From: Bacillota bacterium
Lineage (GTDB): Bacteria; Bacillota; Clostridia; Peptostreptococcales; Anaerovoracaceae
Direction: 5' to 3'
NCBI GenBank assembly: GCA_017557505.1
Contig: JAFYYP010000027.1
Span: forward strand, 1 to 52,698
Length of the DNA stretch: 52,698 bases
A program made the translations under genes and the position numbers. How positions within the stretch are numbered: position 1 is the first letter of the stretch; each line of letters starts with the position of its first letter. The notes beneath the pieces were generated by a model. That model was not told the origin of the DNA. It saw nothing but the letters and a program-made list of their open reading frames with translations, and made no database searches. Shown piece after piece: positions 8,682-16,816 of the stretch.

Positions 8682-9454
8682 TGTTTGATTTCCTGCTGAA
8701 AACACCGGACAGGGTCGCGTTCACGATCTTCGGCATCGACATCATGTGGTACGGCCTGCTCATCGGCATCGGCATGGTGCTGGCGGTTTTGCTTGCCTGC
8801 AAACGGGCGAAAAGGCACGGGCTGAGCGACGACCGCATGCTGGACGTCGCGTTGTGGAGCATCCCTGCGGGGGTCATCGGGGCGCGGATCTATTACGTGA
8901 TCTTCCAGTGGGATCAGTATAAAGATAATCTGAAGAGCATTCTCAACATCCGCGAGGGCGGGCTTGCGATCCACGGCGGCATCCTCGTCGGCGTGGGGCT
9001 GGCGTTCATCCTGCTGAAGTTCGTGTGGAAAGAAGACGTACTGGGTTACGTCGATCTGTTCATGCCTTCCATCGCGCTCGGGCAGGCAATCGGGCGCTGG
9101 GGCAACTATTTCAACCAGGAGGCCTACGGCTGCGAAACGAAGCTGCCCTGGGGCATGCTCGTGAACGGCAAGTTCGTGCACCCGACGTTCCTGTACGAAT
9201 CGATCTGGTGCCTGCTTCTGTGCATCTTCCTGGTCTGGCTCGCGGACAGCGGCCGCAAGAAGTTCAAAGGGCAGATCCTTTGTCTGTACCTGATCCTGTA
9301 TTCAGTCGAGCGTTTCTTCGTAGAAGGACTGCGCACCGATTCCCTGATGATAGGACCGCTGCGCCAGGCGCAGGTGATCAGCCTCGTGCTGATCGCGCTC
9401 GGCTGCGTGCTCTGGGTCATTTTAAGCAAAAAAAACGGCAAGGCTTCGGAATGA
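8681..9454 (+). CDS. lgt: Phosphatidylglycerol-prolipoprotein diacylglyceryl transferase
   Basis: Lgt puts the diacylglyceryl group on the lipobox cysteine of prolipoproteins in the membrane. The 257-residue protein has about seven hydrophobic segments and the Lgt signature GRWGNYFNQEAYG near residues 137-149, with the essential arginine. HPTFLYESIW and the final ERFFVEGLRTDSL are also conserved. It begins inside the stop of the serine hydrolase (TAATG). Confidence 0.96.
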   Translation: MFDFLLKTPDRVAFTIFGIDIMWYGLLIGIGMVLAVLLACKRAKRHGLSDDRMLDVALWSIPAGVIGARIYYVIFQWDQYKDNLKSILNIREGGLAIHGGILVGVGLAFILLKFVWKEDVLGYVDLFMPSIALGQAIGRWGNYFNQEAYGCETKLPWGMLVNGKFVHPTFLYESIWCLLLCIFLVWLADSGRKKFKGQILCLYLILYSVERFFVEGLRTDSLMIGPLRQAQVISLVLIALGCVLWVILSKKNGKASE

Positions 9455-9504
9455 TCCGGAGCCTTCTTCGTACTTTCAGCAAAGGCTTCAAGGATGTGAC
9501 GAAT

Positions 9505-10692
9505 ATGACTTTCGACTTTGACAAACCGATCGACAGGCGGAACACGAATTCCTACAAGTGGGACATTCCTGAACGGCACATGGGCTGCAGCGACGTCCTG
9601 GGCATGTGGACGGCGGACATGGATTTTCAAAGCCCCGCGCCCATGCTGGACGTGCTGCAGAAACGGTTGGATCACGGCGTGCTGGGCTATACGATACGCG
9701 GGCAACGGTATTACGACATCATTCAGGATTGGCTGCAGCGCCGCTACGGCTGGGAACTCGAAAAGGATGCGATCCATTTCTGTCCTCCGGGGGTCATCCC
9801 CGCGGTCTGCATGCTGATCGAAGTGCTGACGAAACCCGGCGACGCAGTCTTTGCCTTTATGCCCAATTATGACTCGCTGTACGGCGCGGCAGATTCTATG
9901 GGACGACGCCTGGTGACCGTTCCGCTGCTTTTTACCCCGCAAGGTGACCCGCAGTGCAGCGACTGGCACATGGATCTCGAGGCGTTCGAGAAGGCTGCTG
10001 TCGAGAACGATATCCATCTGGCACTGTTCTGTTCGCCGCACAATCCTGTGGGCAGAGTATGGACGATGCCGGAACTGCAGGCCTTTGCGGACATCTGCAA
10101 GCGTCATGACATCTTCGTGATCTCCGACGAGGTGCACTGCGACATCGTTCGTCCCGGTGTGCGCCATATCCCCATGGGCAGCGTACCCGGGATGGAAGAG
10201 TTAAGCGCCACGCTGATGAGCCCGAACAAGAGCTTCAACGTGGCCGGCCTGATGACAGCCAGCGTGTTTATCCGGAACCACGACGTGATGGCGGATTTCC
10301 GCAAGAAACTCTCTTCCTGGGCCATGACCCTCGATACGGTCTTCGGAACGCTTGCTGTGGAGGAACTATACTCCGACCCGGCTTGCGAGGAGTGGCTGGA
10401 TCAGGTGAATGCCTATCTGACAGCCAATCTGGAATATGCCGCGGAATATATCAACAGGAACGTTCCCGGCGTGGTCACATATGTGCCGGAAGGGACGTAT
10501 CTGCTTTGGTTGGATTTTTCTGGCACGCCTTACCGCGACGGTGCACTCTGTGAGCACCTGGTAAAAGACTGCGGTCTGGATCTGTGCGACGGCCGCGAGT
10601 TCGATCCGTCCAAAGACGATCACATGCGGCTGAACTGCGCCTGCACACGGGCGACGCTGGAAGAGGCGATGAGGAGACTGCAGATACTATGA
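9505..10692 (+). CDS. PatB/MalY family PLP-dependent C-S lyase/aminotransferase
   Basis: A 395-residue fold-type I PLP enzyme of the MalY/PatB group, which cleave cystathionine and related C-S bonds. The N-terminus FDFDKPIDRRNTNSYKWD is the hallmark of the group. SPHNPVGRVW, ISDEVHCDIV and SPNKSFNVAGL follow, with K242 as the PLP lysine. I chose 9505 because MalY proteins begin here; an earlier ATG at 9451 overlaps the lgt stop and would add 18 residues. The last four bases overlap the macro-domain gene (ATGA). A C-S lyase fits a sulfur amino-acid role alongside the desulfhydrase at the left end. Confidence 0.87.
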   Translation: MTFDFDKPIDRRNTNSYKWDIPERHMGCSDVLGMWTADMDFQSPAPMLDVLQKRLDHGVLGYTIRGQRYYDIIQDWLQRRYGWELEKDAIHFCPPGVIPAVCMLIEVLTKPGDAVFAFMPNYDSLYGAADSMGRRLVTVPLLFTPQGDPQCSDWHMDLEAFEKAAVENDIHLALFCSPHNPVGRVWTMPELQAFADICKRHDIFVISDEVHCDIVRPGVRHIPMGSVPGMEELSATLMSPNKSFNVAGLMTASVFIRNHDVMADFRKKLSSWAMTLDTVFGTLAVEELYSDPACEEWLDQVNAYLTANLEYAAEYINRNVPGVVTYVPEGTYLLWLDFSGTPYRDGALCEHLVKDCGLDLCDGREFDPSKDDHMRLNCACTRATLEEAMRRLQIL

Positions 10693-11624
10693 GCCTGACG
10701 GTTTTATACAAAGACATAACGACTGTCGAGGCGGACGCGATCGTCAATTCGAGCAATCCGCTTCTGTACGGATTTTCCGGCGGAGACGCGCTGCTGCACA
10801 AGCTCGGCGGCCCTGAATTCGAGAAGGAATGCGCCGAAAAAGCGGGCACGCTCCTTCCGGGAGAGGCCGTGTTTACGAATGCCTATAACATCCCGGCAAA
10901 GTACGTCATCCACACGCATATCCCGGCGTATGACGGCGGGGTTGATGGAGAAGCGGCCATCCTGCGCAGCTGCTACCGCAGTTCTCTGGAACTGGCAGAA
11001 CAGCTCGGGTGCAAGTCCGTCGCGTTCCCGCTGATCGCAGCGGGCAGCATGGGTTTCCCGATCCCGAAAGCGCTGGAGATCGCGGTCGTTTCGATCAGCG
11101 AGTACCTGCAGCTGTACGGCGATCTGATCGTCTTCCTGGTCATCCGAGGCGGTGCGGCAACGGAGATCGCGCAATCCATGATGGGAGACCTGGATGAGTA
11201 TGTGCAAAAGCACTTTGGGACAGGGCTCGGCGAGAAGGAACAGAAGACGCTGGAAGAGCTGATCGCAGACAAGGGAGAGTCTTTCGTGGATATTCTCTAC
11301 CGCTACATGGACGAGAAGGGGATCGATAAGCCTTCGCAGCTGTACAAGGCGGCACACGTCAGCAAGCAGGCGTTCAGCAAGCTGGTCAGCGGCAGCGTGG
11401 CCAAGCCGTCGAAAGAAACGGCCGTCGGTCTTGCATTCGCGCTTCAGCTCACGTACGAAGAGGCTGTTCCGTTCTTCCGCGCGGCAGGCATCGCGCTCAG
11501 CAACGCCAACAAGTACGACATCATCGTCGAATACTTCCTGAAGCATCACAATTACGACATCTGGGAATTTAACGAACAGGTCTTGAAATACGGACACGAC
11601 AAGCTGATCGGCGCGGACGAATAA
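10689..11624 (+). CDS. Macro domain protein with a C-terminal helical (HTH-like) module
   Basis: A 311-residue two-part protein. Residues about 1-175 form a macro domain, the fold that binds ADP-ribose or removes it from targets: VEADAIVNSSNP, KYVIHTHIPAY, SVAFPLIAAGSMGFP. The usual glycine-rich GGGGVDGAIH loop is replaced by YGFSGGDALLHKL and the STG of the second loop by AAG, so catalysis may be altered. Residues about 200-308 are a helical module that recurs in the protein at 21655-22278, with shared YK-A-V, FSK, KPSK-TAV, ALQL, EYF and YDI. The gene overlaps the PatB gene by four bases and is followed by an ADP-ribosylglycohydrolase. It is probably the last gene of the dnaX operon. Confidence 0.85.
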   Translation: MSLTVLYKDITTVEADAIVNSSNPLLYGFSGGDALLHKLGGPEFEKECAEKAGTLLPGEAVFTNAYNIPAKYVIHTHIPAYDGGVDGEAAILRSCYRSSLELAEQLGCKSVAFPLIAAGSMGFPIPKALEIAVVSISEYLQLYGDLIVFLVIRGGAATEIAQSMMGDLDEYVQKHFGTGLGEKEQKTLEELIADKGESFVDILYRYMDEKGIDKPSQLYKAAHVSKQAFSKLVSGSVAKPSKETAVGLAFALQLTYEEAVPFFRAAGIALSNANKYDIIVEYFLKHHNYDIWEFNEQVLKYGHDKLIGADE

Positions 11625-11638
11625 ACGTCCACTGCCGG

Positions 11639-11700
11639 TTGACCCTTTTGGAGTCCTCATATTGTATTCTTAGACCGCAGGCTGGACCTGCGGTCTTATT
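11639..11700 (+). promoter_or_regulatory. Leader region with weak promoter and a strong hairpin
   Basis: TTGACC (11639-11644) is followed after 18 bases by TGTATT (11663-11668), a weak promoter match. A 10-bp perfect hairpin (AGACCGCAGG at 11672-11681, loop CTGGA, complement to 11696) follows with a poor T tract. The hairpin could end the macro transcript, or form a 5' structure on the ADP-ribosylglycohydrolase mRNA 31 bases before its start. The sequence does not decide between the two. Confidence 0.45.
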
Positions 11701-11727
11701 ACTTTAGATGACGATAGGAGGGATACT

Positions 11728-12609
11728 ATGTTAGGTGCTATTATTGGTGATATTTGCGGTTCTGTGTATGAATTCAACAACGAGAAGAAGGCTGAAAAAC
11801 TGGAGCTCTTCAAGAAAGGATGCTTTCCGACGGACGACTCTGTCATGACGGTGGCGGTGGCCCGCGCCTTGGTGGATTCGTGGGGCGACAGCGACGAGGT
11901 GATCCGTCAGACGCTCGTGGACGCGATGCACTATTACGGTCATCTGTTCCCGCGTGCAGGATACGGCGGCAAATTTTACCGCTGGCTCGCCAACTGCGAC
12001 AGGCATCCGTACAACAGCTTCGGCAATGGGTCTGGTATGCGCGTATCTCCGGTCGGCTGGATGTTCGACACACTGGAAGAGACGCTGCACGCGGCCAAAC
12101 TCACCGCGGAAGTGACCCACAGCCACCCGGAGGGCATCAAAGGCGCGCAGGCGATCGCGGCGGCGATCTATCTGGCGAGGACGGGCAGAAGCAAGGCGGA
12201 GATCCGTCAGTTTATCGAGGAGAACTTCTACAAGCTCGACTTTACGCTCGATGAGATCCGTCCGCGTTACGCGTTCAACGAGACCTGCCAGGGGTCCTGT
12301 CCGCAGGCGATCGAGGCTTTCCTGGAAGGGGATTCCTTCGAAGACGTTATCCGCAAAGCGATCTCGCTTGGCGGCGATTCCGACACGATCGGAGCTATGG
12401 CCGGATCGATCGCGGAGGCATTCTACGGCATCCCGGAAGAGATCGCGCAGAGGGCGGTCTGGGTGCTGCAGGACACGAAGCTGCGCAGAATGACGTATCA
12501 CAACAGCGCGCTGCTGACCGTACTGAGGGAATTCGATCTCTGGCTCGACATACACGAAAAGAAGCCCCTCAGGGCTTCTTTCAAGGCAGAAACGGGTATT
12601 CTGAATTAA
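11728..12609 (+). CDS. ADP-ribosylglycohydrolase (DraG family)
   Basis: A 293-residue DraG/ARH-type hydrolase that removes ADP-ribose from proteins or small molecules. It starts with the family MLGAIIGDICGS, has the metal-binding TDDSVMT near residue 32, HSHPEGIKGAQA in the middle, and GGDSDTIGAMAGSIAEA near the end, where the two aspartates bind the second metal. The start has AGGAGGG. It sits 103 bases after the macro-domain protein, so two ADP-ribose-acting folds are neighbours. The last 17 codons run through a terminator hairpin (12559-12581), which is unusual. Confidence 0.9.
   Translation: MLGAIIGDICGSVYEFNNEKKAEKLELFKKGCFPTDDSVMTVAVARALVDSWGDSDEVIRQTLVDAMHYYGHLFPRAGYGGKFYRWLANCDRHPYNSFGNGSGMRVSPVGWMFDTLEETLHAAKLTAEVTHSHPEGIKGAQAIAAAIYLARTGRSKAEIRQFIEENFYKLDFTLDEIRPRYAFNETCQGSCPQAIEAFLEGDSFEDVIRKAISLGGDSDTIGAMAGSIAEAFYGIPEEIAQRAVWVLQDTKLRRMTYHNSALLTVLREFDLWLDIHEKKPLRASFKAETGILN
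12559..12581. terminator. Bidirectional terminator inside a gene's 3' end
   Basis: A 9-bp perfect stem (AAGAAGCCC with GGGCTTCTT) and a CTCA loop lie in the last codons of the ADP-ribosylglycohydrolase gene, 28 bases before its stop. On the minus strand it follows the ATC-hydrolase stop at 12617 with a short run of T's, so its main duty may be that gene. Confidence 0.6.
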
Positions 12610-12616
12610 TTATGTG

Positions 12617-13090
12617 CTACTTCTTCTTCACCACCAAGGCGCAGCATTCGTCTCCGTAGGCGACCTTGGTGGGGAAGGAGATCTCGATGTTCGGGAAGTT
12701 CGAGGCTCTTCCGAAGTCGCCTTTGCTGGCGAGGTCGCACAGATACCGGATTCGTTCGTCGGACAGGCCGTAGTTCTTCCAGGCTTCCACGAGCGGGCAG
12801 GCATAGAAATGCGCCTCCGCGTAGTCTTCCCCGTCTTCGATGATGTGCTGGTCGAAGACCTCTCTGCCCCAGTCGTTCTCGAGCATCATATGCACGAAGT
12901 CCGAGGGAGTCTCGCACGTCCTGTCCTTATACAGATTGACGCCGAACGGAAAGATCGCGTCGTCGCACAGTTTTTCGATGTCCGCGTTCTGCTTTTCCGC
13001 GGCAGCTACGAGCAGATGGAACCAGATGGCGCGGTCCGCGATGCCGGCCTTCAGGCCTTTTGCGCCTTCGGTGAGTTCTTTGCAGTTCAT
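12617..13090 (-). CDS. L-2-amino-thiazoline-4-carboxylic acid hydrolase family protein
   Basis: A 157-residue protein matching the ATC-hydrolase family. The diagnostic C-terminal half is CPLVEAWKNYGLSDERIRYL, CDLASKGDFGRASNFPNIEI, then GDECCALVVKKK. The name comes from a Pseudomonas enzyme that opens a thiazoline ring toward L-cysteine; most relatives in anaerobes are untested. Conserved cysteines and acidic residues could bind metal. The start follows AAGGAGG. It stands alone on the minus strand between the ADP-ribosylglycohydrolase and ychF. Confidence 0.75.
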   Translation of the reverse strand: MNCKELTEGAKGLKAGIADRAIWFHLLVAAAEKQNADIEKLCDDAIFPFGVNLYKDRTCETPSDFVHMMLENDWGREVFDQHIIEDGEDYAEAHFYACPLVEAWKNYGLSDERIRYLCDLASKGDFGRASNFPNIEISFPTKVAYGDECCALVVKKK

Positions 13091-13125
13091 GGGGTCCTCC
13101 TTAACGGTTCAACATTTCTGTCTCC

Positions 13126-13154
13126 ATTATAAAGGTGTTTGAGAAGTTCTGCAA
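13126..13154 (-). promoter_or_regulatory. Promoter of the ATC-hydrolase-like gene
   Basis: On the minus strand TTGCAG (13149-13154) and TATAAT (13126-13131) are 17 bases apart, 36 bases before the start codon. The -35 lies inside the spacer of the ychF promoter on the other strand. Confidence 0.65.
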
Positions 13155-13166
13155 TTTTGATACAAT
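13139..13166 (+). promoter_or_regulatory. Promoter of ychF
   Basis: TTGAGA (13139-13144), a 16-base spacer and TACAAT (13161-13166) with a TGA just before the -10 give a good promoter 44 bases before ychF. It overlaps the divergent promoter of the gene at 12617-13090. Confidence 0.6.
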
Positions 13167-13209
13167 AAAAGCAGAAAAGATCACAGACATCAAAGGAGAT
13201 GAATCATAT

Positions 13210-14307
13210 ATGAAACTAGGTATCGTCGGACTTCCGAACGTCGGAAAATCTACGCTGTTCAACGCGATCACGAAGGCGGGCGCGGAGGCGGCCGACTACC
13301 CGTTCTGCACCATAGAGCCGAATATCGGCGTGGTCACTGTGCCGGATGCGCGCATCACGAAGCTGCACGAGATCTACAACTCGCGCAAGACCATCTACGC
13401 GACCATCGAATTCTGCGACATCGCGGGGCTCGTGAAAGGCGCGAGCAAGGGCGAGGGTCTGGGCAACAAATTCCTGGGTCACATTCGCGAGGTCGAGGCC
13501 ATCGTGCACGTCGTGCGCTGCTTCAAGGACGACAACGTCGTGCACGTCGAGGGCAGCATCAATCCGGTGCGCGACATCGAGACTATCGACATGGAGCTGA
13601 TCCTCTCCGACATGGAGATCCTGGAGCGCCGCATAGCGAAGACCAAGAGCGGCATGAAGGGCGGCGACAAGAGCGCGATGCCCGAACTGAAGATCATGGA
13701 GCGCATCTACGAGTGGCTGGGCGAGGGTAAGAACGCGCGCGGCATGGAATTCGACGAGGAGGAAGAGCCGTTCGTCAAGAGCCTCGGCCTGCTGTCGTAC
13801 AAGCCGGTGATCTACGTTGCGAACGTGGCGGAAGATGAAGTCGCAAACGCGGACGACAATCCGTACGTGATGGCTGTAAAGGACATCGCCGAAAAAGAAG
13901 GTTCGCAGGTCGTCGCCATCTGCGCGGAGATCGAGGCCGAGATGGCGGAGCTGGACGACGAGGAACGCAATGAGTTCCTCGCGGAGCTGGGCATCGAGGA
14001 GAGCGGCCTGGACAAGCTGATCAAGGCGTCGTACGCGCTGCTCAACCTGATCTCGTTCCTGACTGCAGGCGAGGACGAGTGCCGCGCCTGGACCATCAAG
14101 AACGGCACGAAGGCGCCGCAGGCGGCAGGCAAGATCCACACGGACTTCGAGCGCGGCTTTATCCGCGCCGAGACCATCGCCTACGACAAGTTCATCGAGG
14201 CGGGCGGCAGCATGGCAGCCTGCAGAGAGAAGGGCTATCTACGCTCGGAAGGAAAAGAATACGTCGTGAAGGACGGAGATATCATCACGTTCTTGTTCAA
14301 CGTCTAA
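13210..14307 (+). CDS. ychF: Ribosome-binding ATPase YchF (Obg-like ATPase)
   Basis: A 365-residue P-loop NTPase of the Obg family that prefers ATP and binds the ribosome. It shows G1 [14 protein letters not shown], the G3 region [20 protein letters not shown], the non-canonical G4 (NVAE rather than NKXD) typical of the ATP-using YchF/OLA1 branch, a coiled-coil insertion, and a C-terminal TGS domain ending [10 protein letters not shown]. The ATG at 13210 follows AAGGAGAT; an earlier in-frame ATG at 13135 lies upstream of the promoter and is rejected. Confidence 0.96.
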   Translation: MKLGIVGLPNVGKSTLFNAITKAGAEAADYPFCTIEPNIGVVTVPDARITKLHEIYNSRKTIYATIEFCDIAGLVKGASKGEGLGNKFLGHIREVEAIVHVVRCFKDDNVVHVEGSINPVRDIETIDMELILSDMEILERRIAKTKSGMKGGDKSAMPELKIMERIYEWLGEGKNARGMEFDEEEEPFVKSLGLLSYKPVIYVANVAEDEVANADDNPYVMAVKDIAEKEGSQVVAICAEIEAEMAELDDEERNEFLAELGIEESGLDKLIKASYALLNLISFLTAGEDECRAWTIKNGTKAPQAAGKIHTDFERGFIRAETIAYDKFIEAGGSMAACREKGYLRSEGKEYVVKDGDIITFLFNV

Positions 14308-14313
14308 GTTTTT

Positions 14314-14351
14314 ACCGCTCACGGAAAATTATTTTTCTGCGGGCGGTTTTT
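14314..14351 (+). terminator. Intrinsic terminator after ychF
   Basis: A long imperfect hairpin begins ACCGCTC just after the ychF stop and ends GGGCGGT, with AAAA/TTTT pairing near the loop, followed by TTTTT. Confidence 0.85.
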
Positions 14352-14434
14352 GTTGGACTTCTGTTGGACAGAGGCGGATAAACTGTGTCCGGGATGATAA
14401 TACTTTTTAGATATTTTGATAACTGGAGGAAAAC

Positions 14435-16420
14435 ATGCCACGCAAACTGAGTGAGATCAAACAATATGTACCCAAGAGCAGCCTCGAAAACATACAGGAC
14501 GACCCCGCGAAGAACTCCGTAATGGGTAACGTCAAAAAACTCCATGACATGCTGGAGGAATATGAATCCGATTTTGCGGCGCGTACCCTGAAAGCGAATC
14601 TGAACCAGATCTTGGCCGCTCATAACGGCGAACTCTCTGAAGATATAGGCGATACCGGCATCGAATACCTGGAAGGTCCTCTGCATACGGTCTATCTGTC
14701 AATGGCCGGCAACGGGGTCAGCAGCATCCAGGACAAGCAGAAGCGCGATGAGATGAAAAAGCTCATCGAATATGTGGCTGCGGGTCTCGACGTCACCAGG
14801 AACGTTCCTGTTACCGAACAGCAGAAGAACGACGTACAGCGCATGGAAGCGCAGGGAAGACCTGCTGTGATCAAAGAACAGGAAGAAGCGGAGAAGCAGG
14901 CCCGCTGGGACGCAGTGGCGGGCAAAAGCGCCCTGAACGTGTTGGATGAGTATAAGAGCGAAATCGGCGCGCTGCCCAAGAGCTTCCGCGGCGCAAACGC
15001 AGCGATGGATGAAGCCATTGCGCGTCAGCAGCTAAAGGAACAATGCTTCAACATCATGGCCACAAGACGGGCGATCGAAGCGAAGAGAAACAATAAGAGC
15101 GGACTGGCAGCCGCCACTGTGAATGCGGATCTGGTGCACTCGATCAAGCAGGATATGCTCAAGAGCCAGGCCATGGATGATTTCTTCAACAGTATGTCCT
15201 ACAAGGATCTGCGTGACCTCGCCTACAGCGGTCACGGCGGAGCCATGGAAGAGAAGTTTGCCGATTATCTGAAAAAAGACGCAAAAAAGATCCCCGCGGA
15301 TGCGCCGGAGCACTATATGCCGACGGCAAAGGAACGGACCGAAGCGCTGAAGGATAAGATGGGTTCACACAGCTTCAAGCATGCGACGCCCGGAGAGCAG
15401 CGCAAAGTTTATGCCGAACTGATGGCGACGCGCGCCGCCGTCAATTCCAAGAGAGGTAAAAAAGACTCTCTGAACTTTAAGGTGAACCCGCGGATCCTGG
15501 ATGAGGAACGGAAGAAGTTCGACGAAGGGCCTCTGAAGACGGCCCTTGTCCGCATCACGGCAATGGGCAACAAACAGGAGATGGCTTACGACGCGGCAAC
15601 GTCGGGTCACGGCGGAGCGCTGGAAGACCTGATGCGCATAGAACTGCGCAGAATGGCCCTCGAAAAGGAAAGCGGCTACAGCATGCAGAACGTCGACGCC
15701 CGTTACGCGCCTACGTTTGACCAGCGCAGGTCGGACCTGAGCGGCCTGATCGATTCCGGACGCCTGACGACGCAGGAAAAGTTCCGCGCGGCTGTGGAAC
15801 GCGGCGTGCTGGAAGAAATGTCTCAGAAAGATAATAATACCGGTGAGACGCAGATCGGAAATATCCCGTCTGTAAACCGTCAGACGGCTATGAAGGTGGA
15901 TCTGTATTCCAAATTCATGGACGAAGCGTCCATGCAGGAATTTGTCGCCGACACCGGAAAACTCAGCTTCGACCAGGCCTGCAGCAAGTTCGAGCGGGCG
16001 CATATGGGTCAGCTGAAGGCTTATAATCTGGAGAACAAGCTCAATGAGGATCTGGCAGCCGATCCTGAAACGGTCGATCTGCCGAAAGTGGCGGCGCAGA
16101 AGATGGTGCTGCTGAAGCATAAGATGCAGTTCCAGGCGGACAAGGATAACGACAAGCTGGCGTCCGCACTGGATAAAGACAACCTGAATAAGGACGTCGA
16201 AAAACTGATGAACGACTATAACTTCAAGCTGATGGTCAAGAAGCTTGGAACGGATGGCCTGAAGGCATACGCAAAGGGAGACGGCACGAAACTCGTCGAA
16301 AGCTACGCGCTTGAAAAGGAAGACAAACTCGAGCCGTATAAGCCCGAGGCGCCGGCTCCTGCGAAGAACAACGTGAAGAAAGACGTACAGCCGGGCGGGC
16401 CCCAGGTGGGCGGCCGGTAA
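14435..16420 (+). CDS. Unrecognised 661-residue cytosolic protein with two tandem repeats
   Basis: I do not recognise this protein. It has no signal peptide or membrane segment, is rich in charged and helix-forming residues, and ends in a Pro/Gly tail (VQPGGPQVGGR). Two repeats of about 122-125 residues are visible. The first spans about 200-320 and the second about 322-447. Each contains a MATR box (M208 and M330) followed by a KR-rich turn, and a SGHGGA box (S265 and S390) followed by an acidic helix and a Y-x-P-T motif. The frame uses GC-rich codons like its neighbours and has a strong GGAGGAAAAC ribosome site, so it is a real gene. Terminators on both sides isolate it as a single-gene unit. 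A structural or scaffold role is possible, but nothing visible shows a function. Confidence 0.85.
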   Translation: MPRKLSEIKQYVPKSSLENIQDDPAKNSVMGNVKKLHDMLEEYESDFAARTLKANLNQILAAHNGELSEDIGDTGIEYLEGPLHTVYLSMAGNGVSSIQDKQKRDEMKKLIEYVAAGLDVTRNVPVTEQQKNDVQRMEAQGRPAVIKEQEEAEKQARWDAVAGKSALNVLDEYKSEIGALPKSFRGANAAMDEAIARQQLKEQCFNIMATRRAIEAKRNNKSGLAAATVNADLVHSIKQDMLKSQAMDDFFNSMSYKDLRDLAYSGHGGAMEEKFADYLKKDAKKIPADAPEHYMPTAKERTEALKDKMGSHSFKHATPGEQRKVYAELMATRAAVNSKRGKKDSLNFKVNPRILDEERKKFDEGPLKTALVRITAMGNKQEMAYDAATSGHGGALEDLMRIELRRMALEKESGYSMQNVDARYAPTFDQRRSDLSGLIDSGRLTTQEKFRAAVERGVLEEMSQKDNNTGETQIGNIPSVNRQTAMKVDLYSKFMDEASMQEFVADTGKLSFDQACSKFERAHMGQLKAYNLENKLNEDLAADPETVDLPKVAAQKMVLLKHKMQFQADKDNDKLASALDKDNLNKDVEKLMNDYNFKLMVKKLGTDGLKAYAKGDGTKLVESYALEKEDKLEPYKPEAPAPAKNNVKKDVQPGGPQVGGR

Positions 16421-16437
16421 AGACAGATAACGACCTT

Positions 16438-16466
16438 AAACTGCGGGAGCGATCCCGCAGTTTTTT
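16438..16466. terminator. Bidirectional intrinsic terminator
   Basis: A perfect stem AAACTGCGGGA with TCCCGCAGTTT, loop GCGA, followed by TTTTTT. It separates the 661-residue protein from the convergent small membrane protein and can serve both, since the other strand also ends in a run of T's. Confidence 0.92.
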
Positions 16467-16467
16467 C

Positions 16468-16785
16468 TTACATCGGATCGCCGGACGTGCCCCAGTGCAG
16501 TGTGGTGCTGAAGCGGTCCCACATATCCGTGATCGTATTTTTGATCCCGTCGGTGACGCCCTGCACCTGGTCGACGCCGGCCTGGACGCGGTCGATCGTC
16601 TCGTTGAGCGCCTGGAAATAGTGGATGACGGGCGGCAGGAATTTAAACAGCAGCAGGGCGATCAGAACGATAACAGCCCCTATGATCATGTACTTGATGT
16701 TGCGTTCTCTGTCGTTTCTGCGCTTTTCGCGCATCAGTTCGACGAGCATTTCGTGGTCGGTCATAGCCGCGATGGGTTTGAGCAT
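16468..16785 (-). CDS. Small single-pass membrane protein, unknown function
   Basis: A 105-residue protein with a charged N-terminus (MTDHEMLVELMREKRRNDRE), one membrane segment at about 32-50 (MIIGAVIVLIALLLFKFLPP), then a helical region with regularly spaced V, I and Q residues that could form a coiled coil. The start at 16785 has GGAGG upstream. The start codon sits inside the divergent promoter of the M20 gene. I do not recognise the family. Confidence 0.65.
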   Translation of the reverse strand: MLKPIAAMTDHEMLVELMREKRRNDRERNIKYMIIGAVIVLIALLLFKFLPPVIHYFQALNETIDRVQAGVDQVQGVTDGIKNTITDMWDRFSTTLHWGTSGDPM

Positions 16786-16793
16786 GTTATAAT
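16785..16793 (+). promoter_or_regulatory. Extended -10 promoter for the M20-to-HTH operon
   Basis: TGTTATAAT (16785-16793) is a perfect extended -10 located 24 bases before the M20 start. The -35 is poor. It overlaps the start codon of the minus-strand membrane protein gene. Confidence 0.6.
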
Positions 16794-16816
16794 ACCTCCA
16801 ACAAGGAGATTATACC

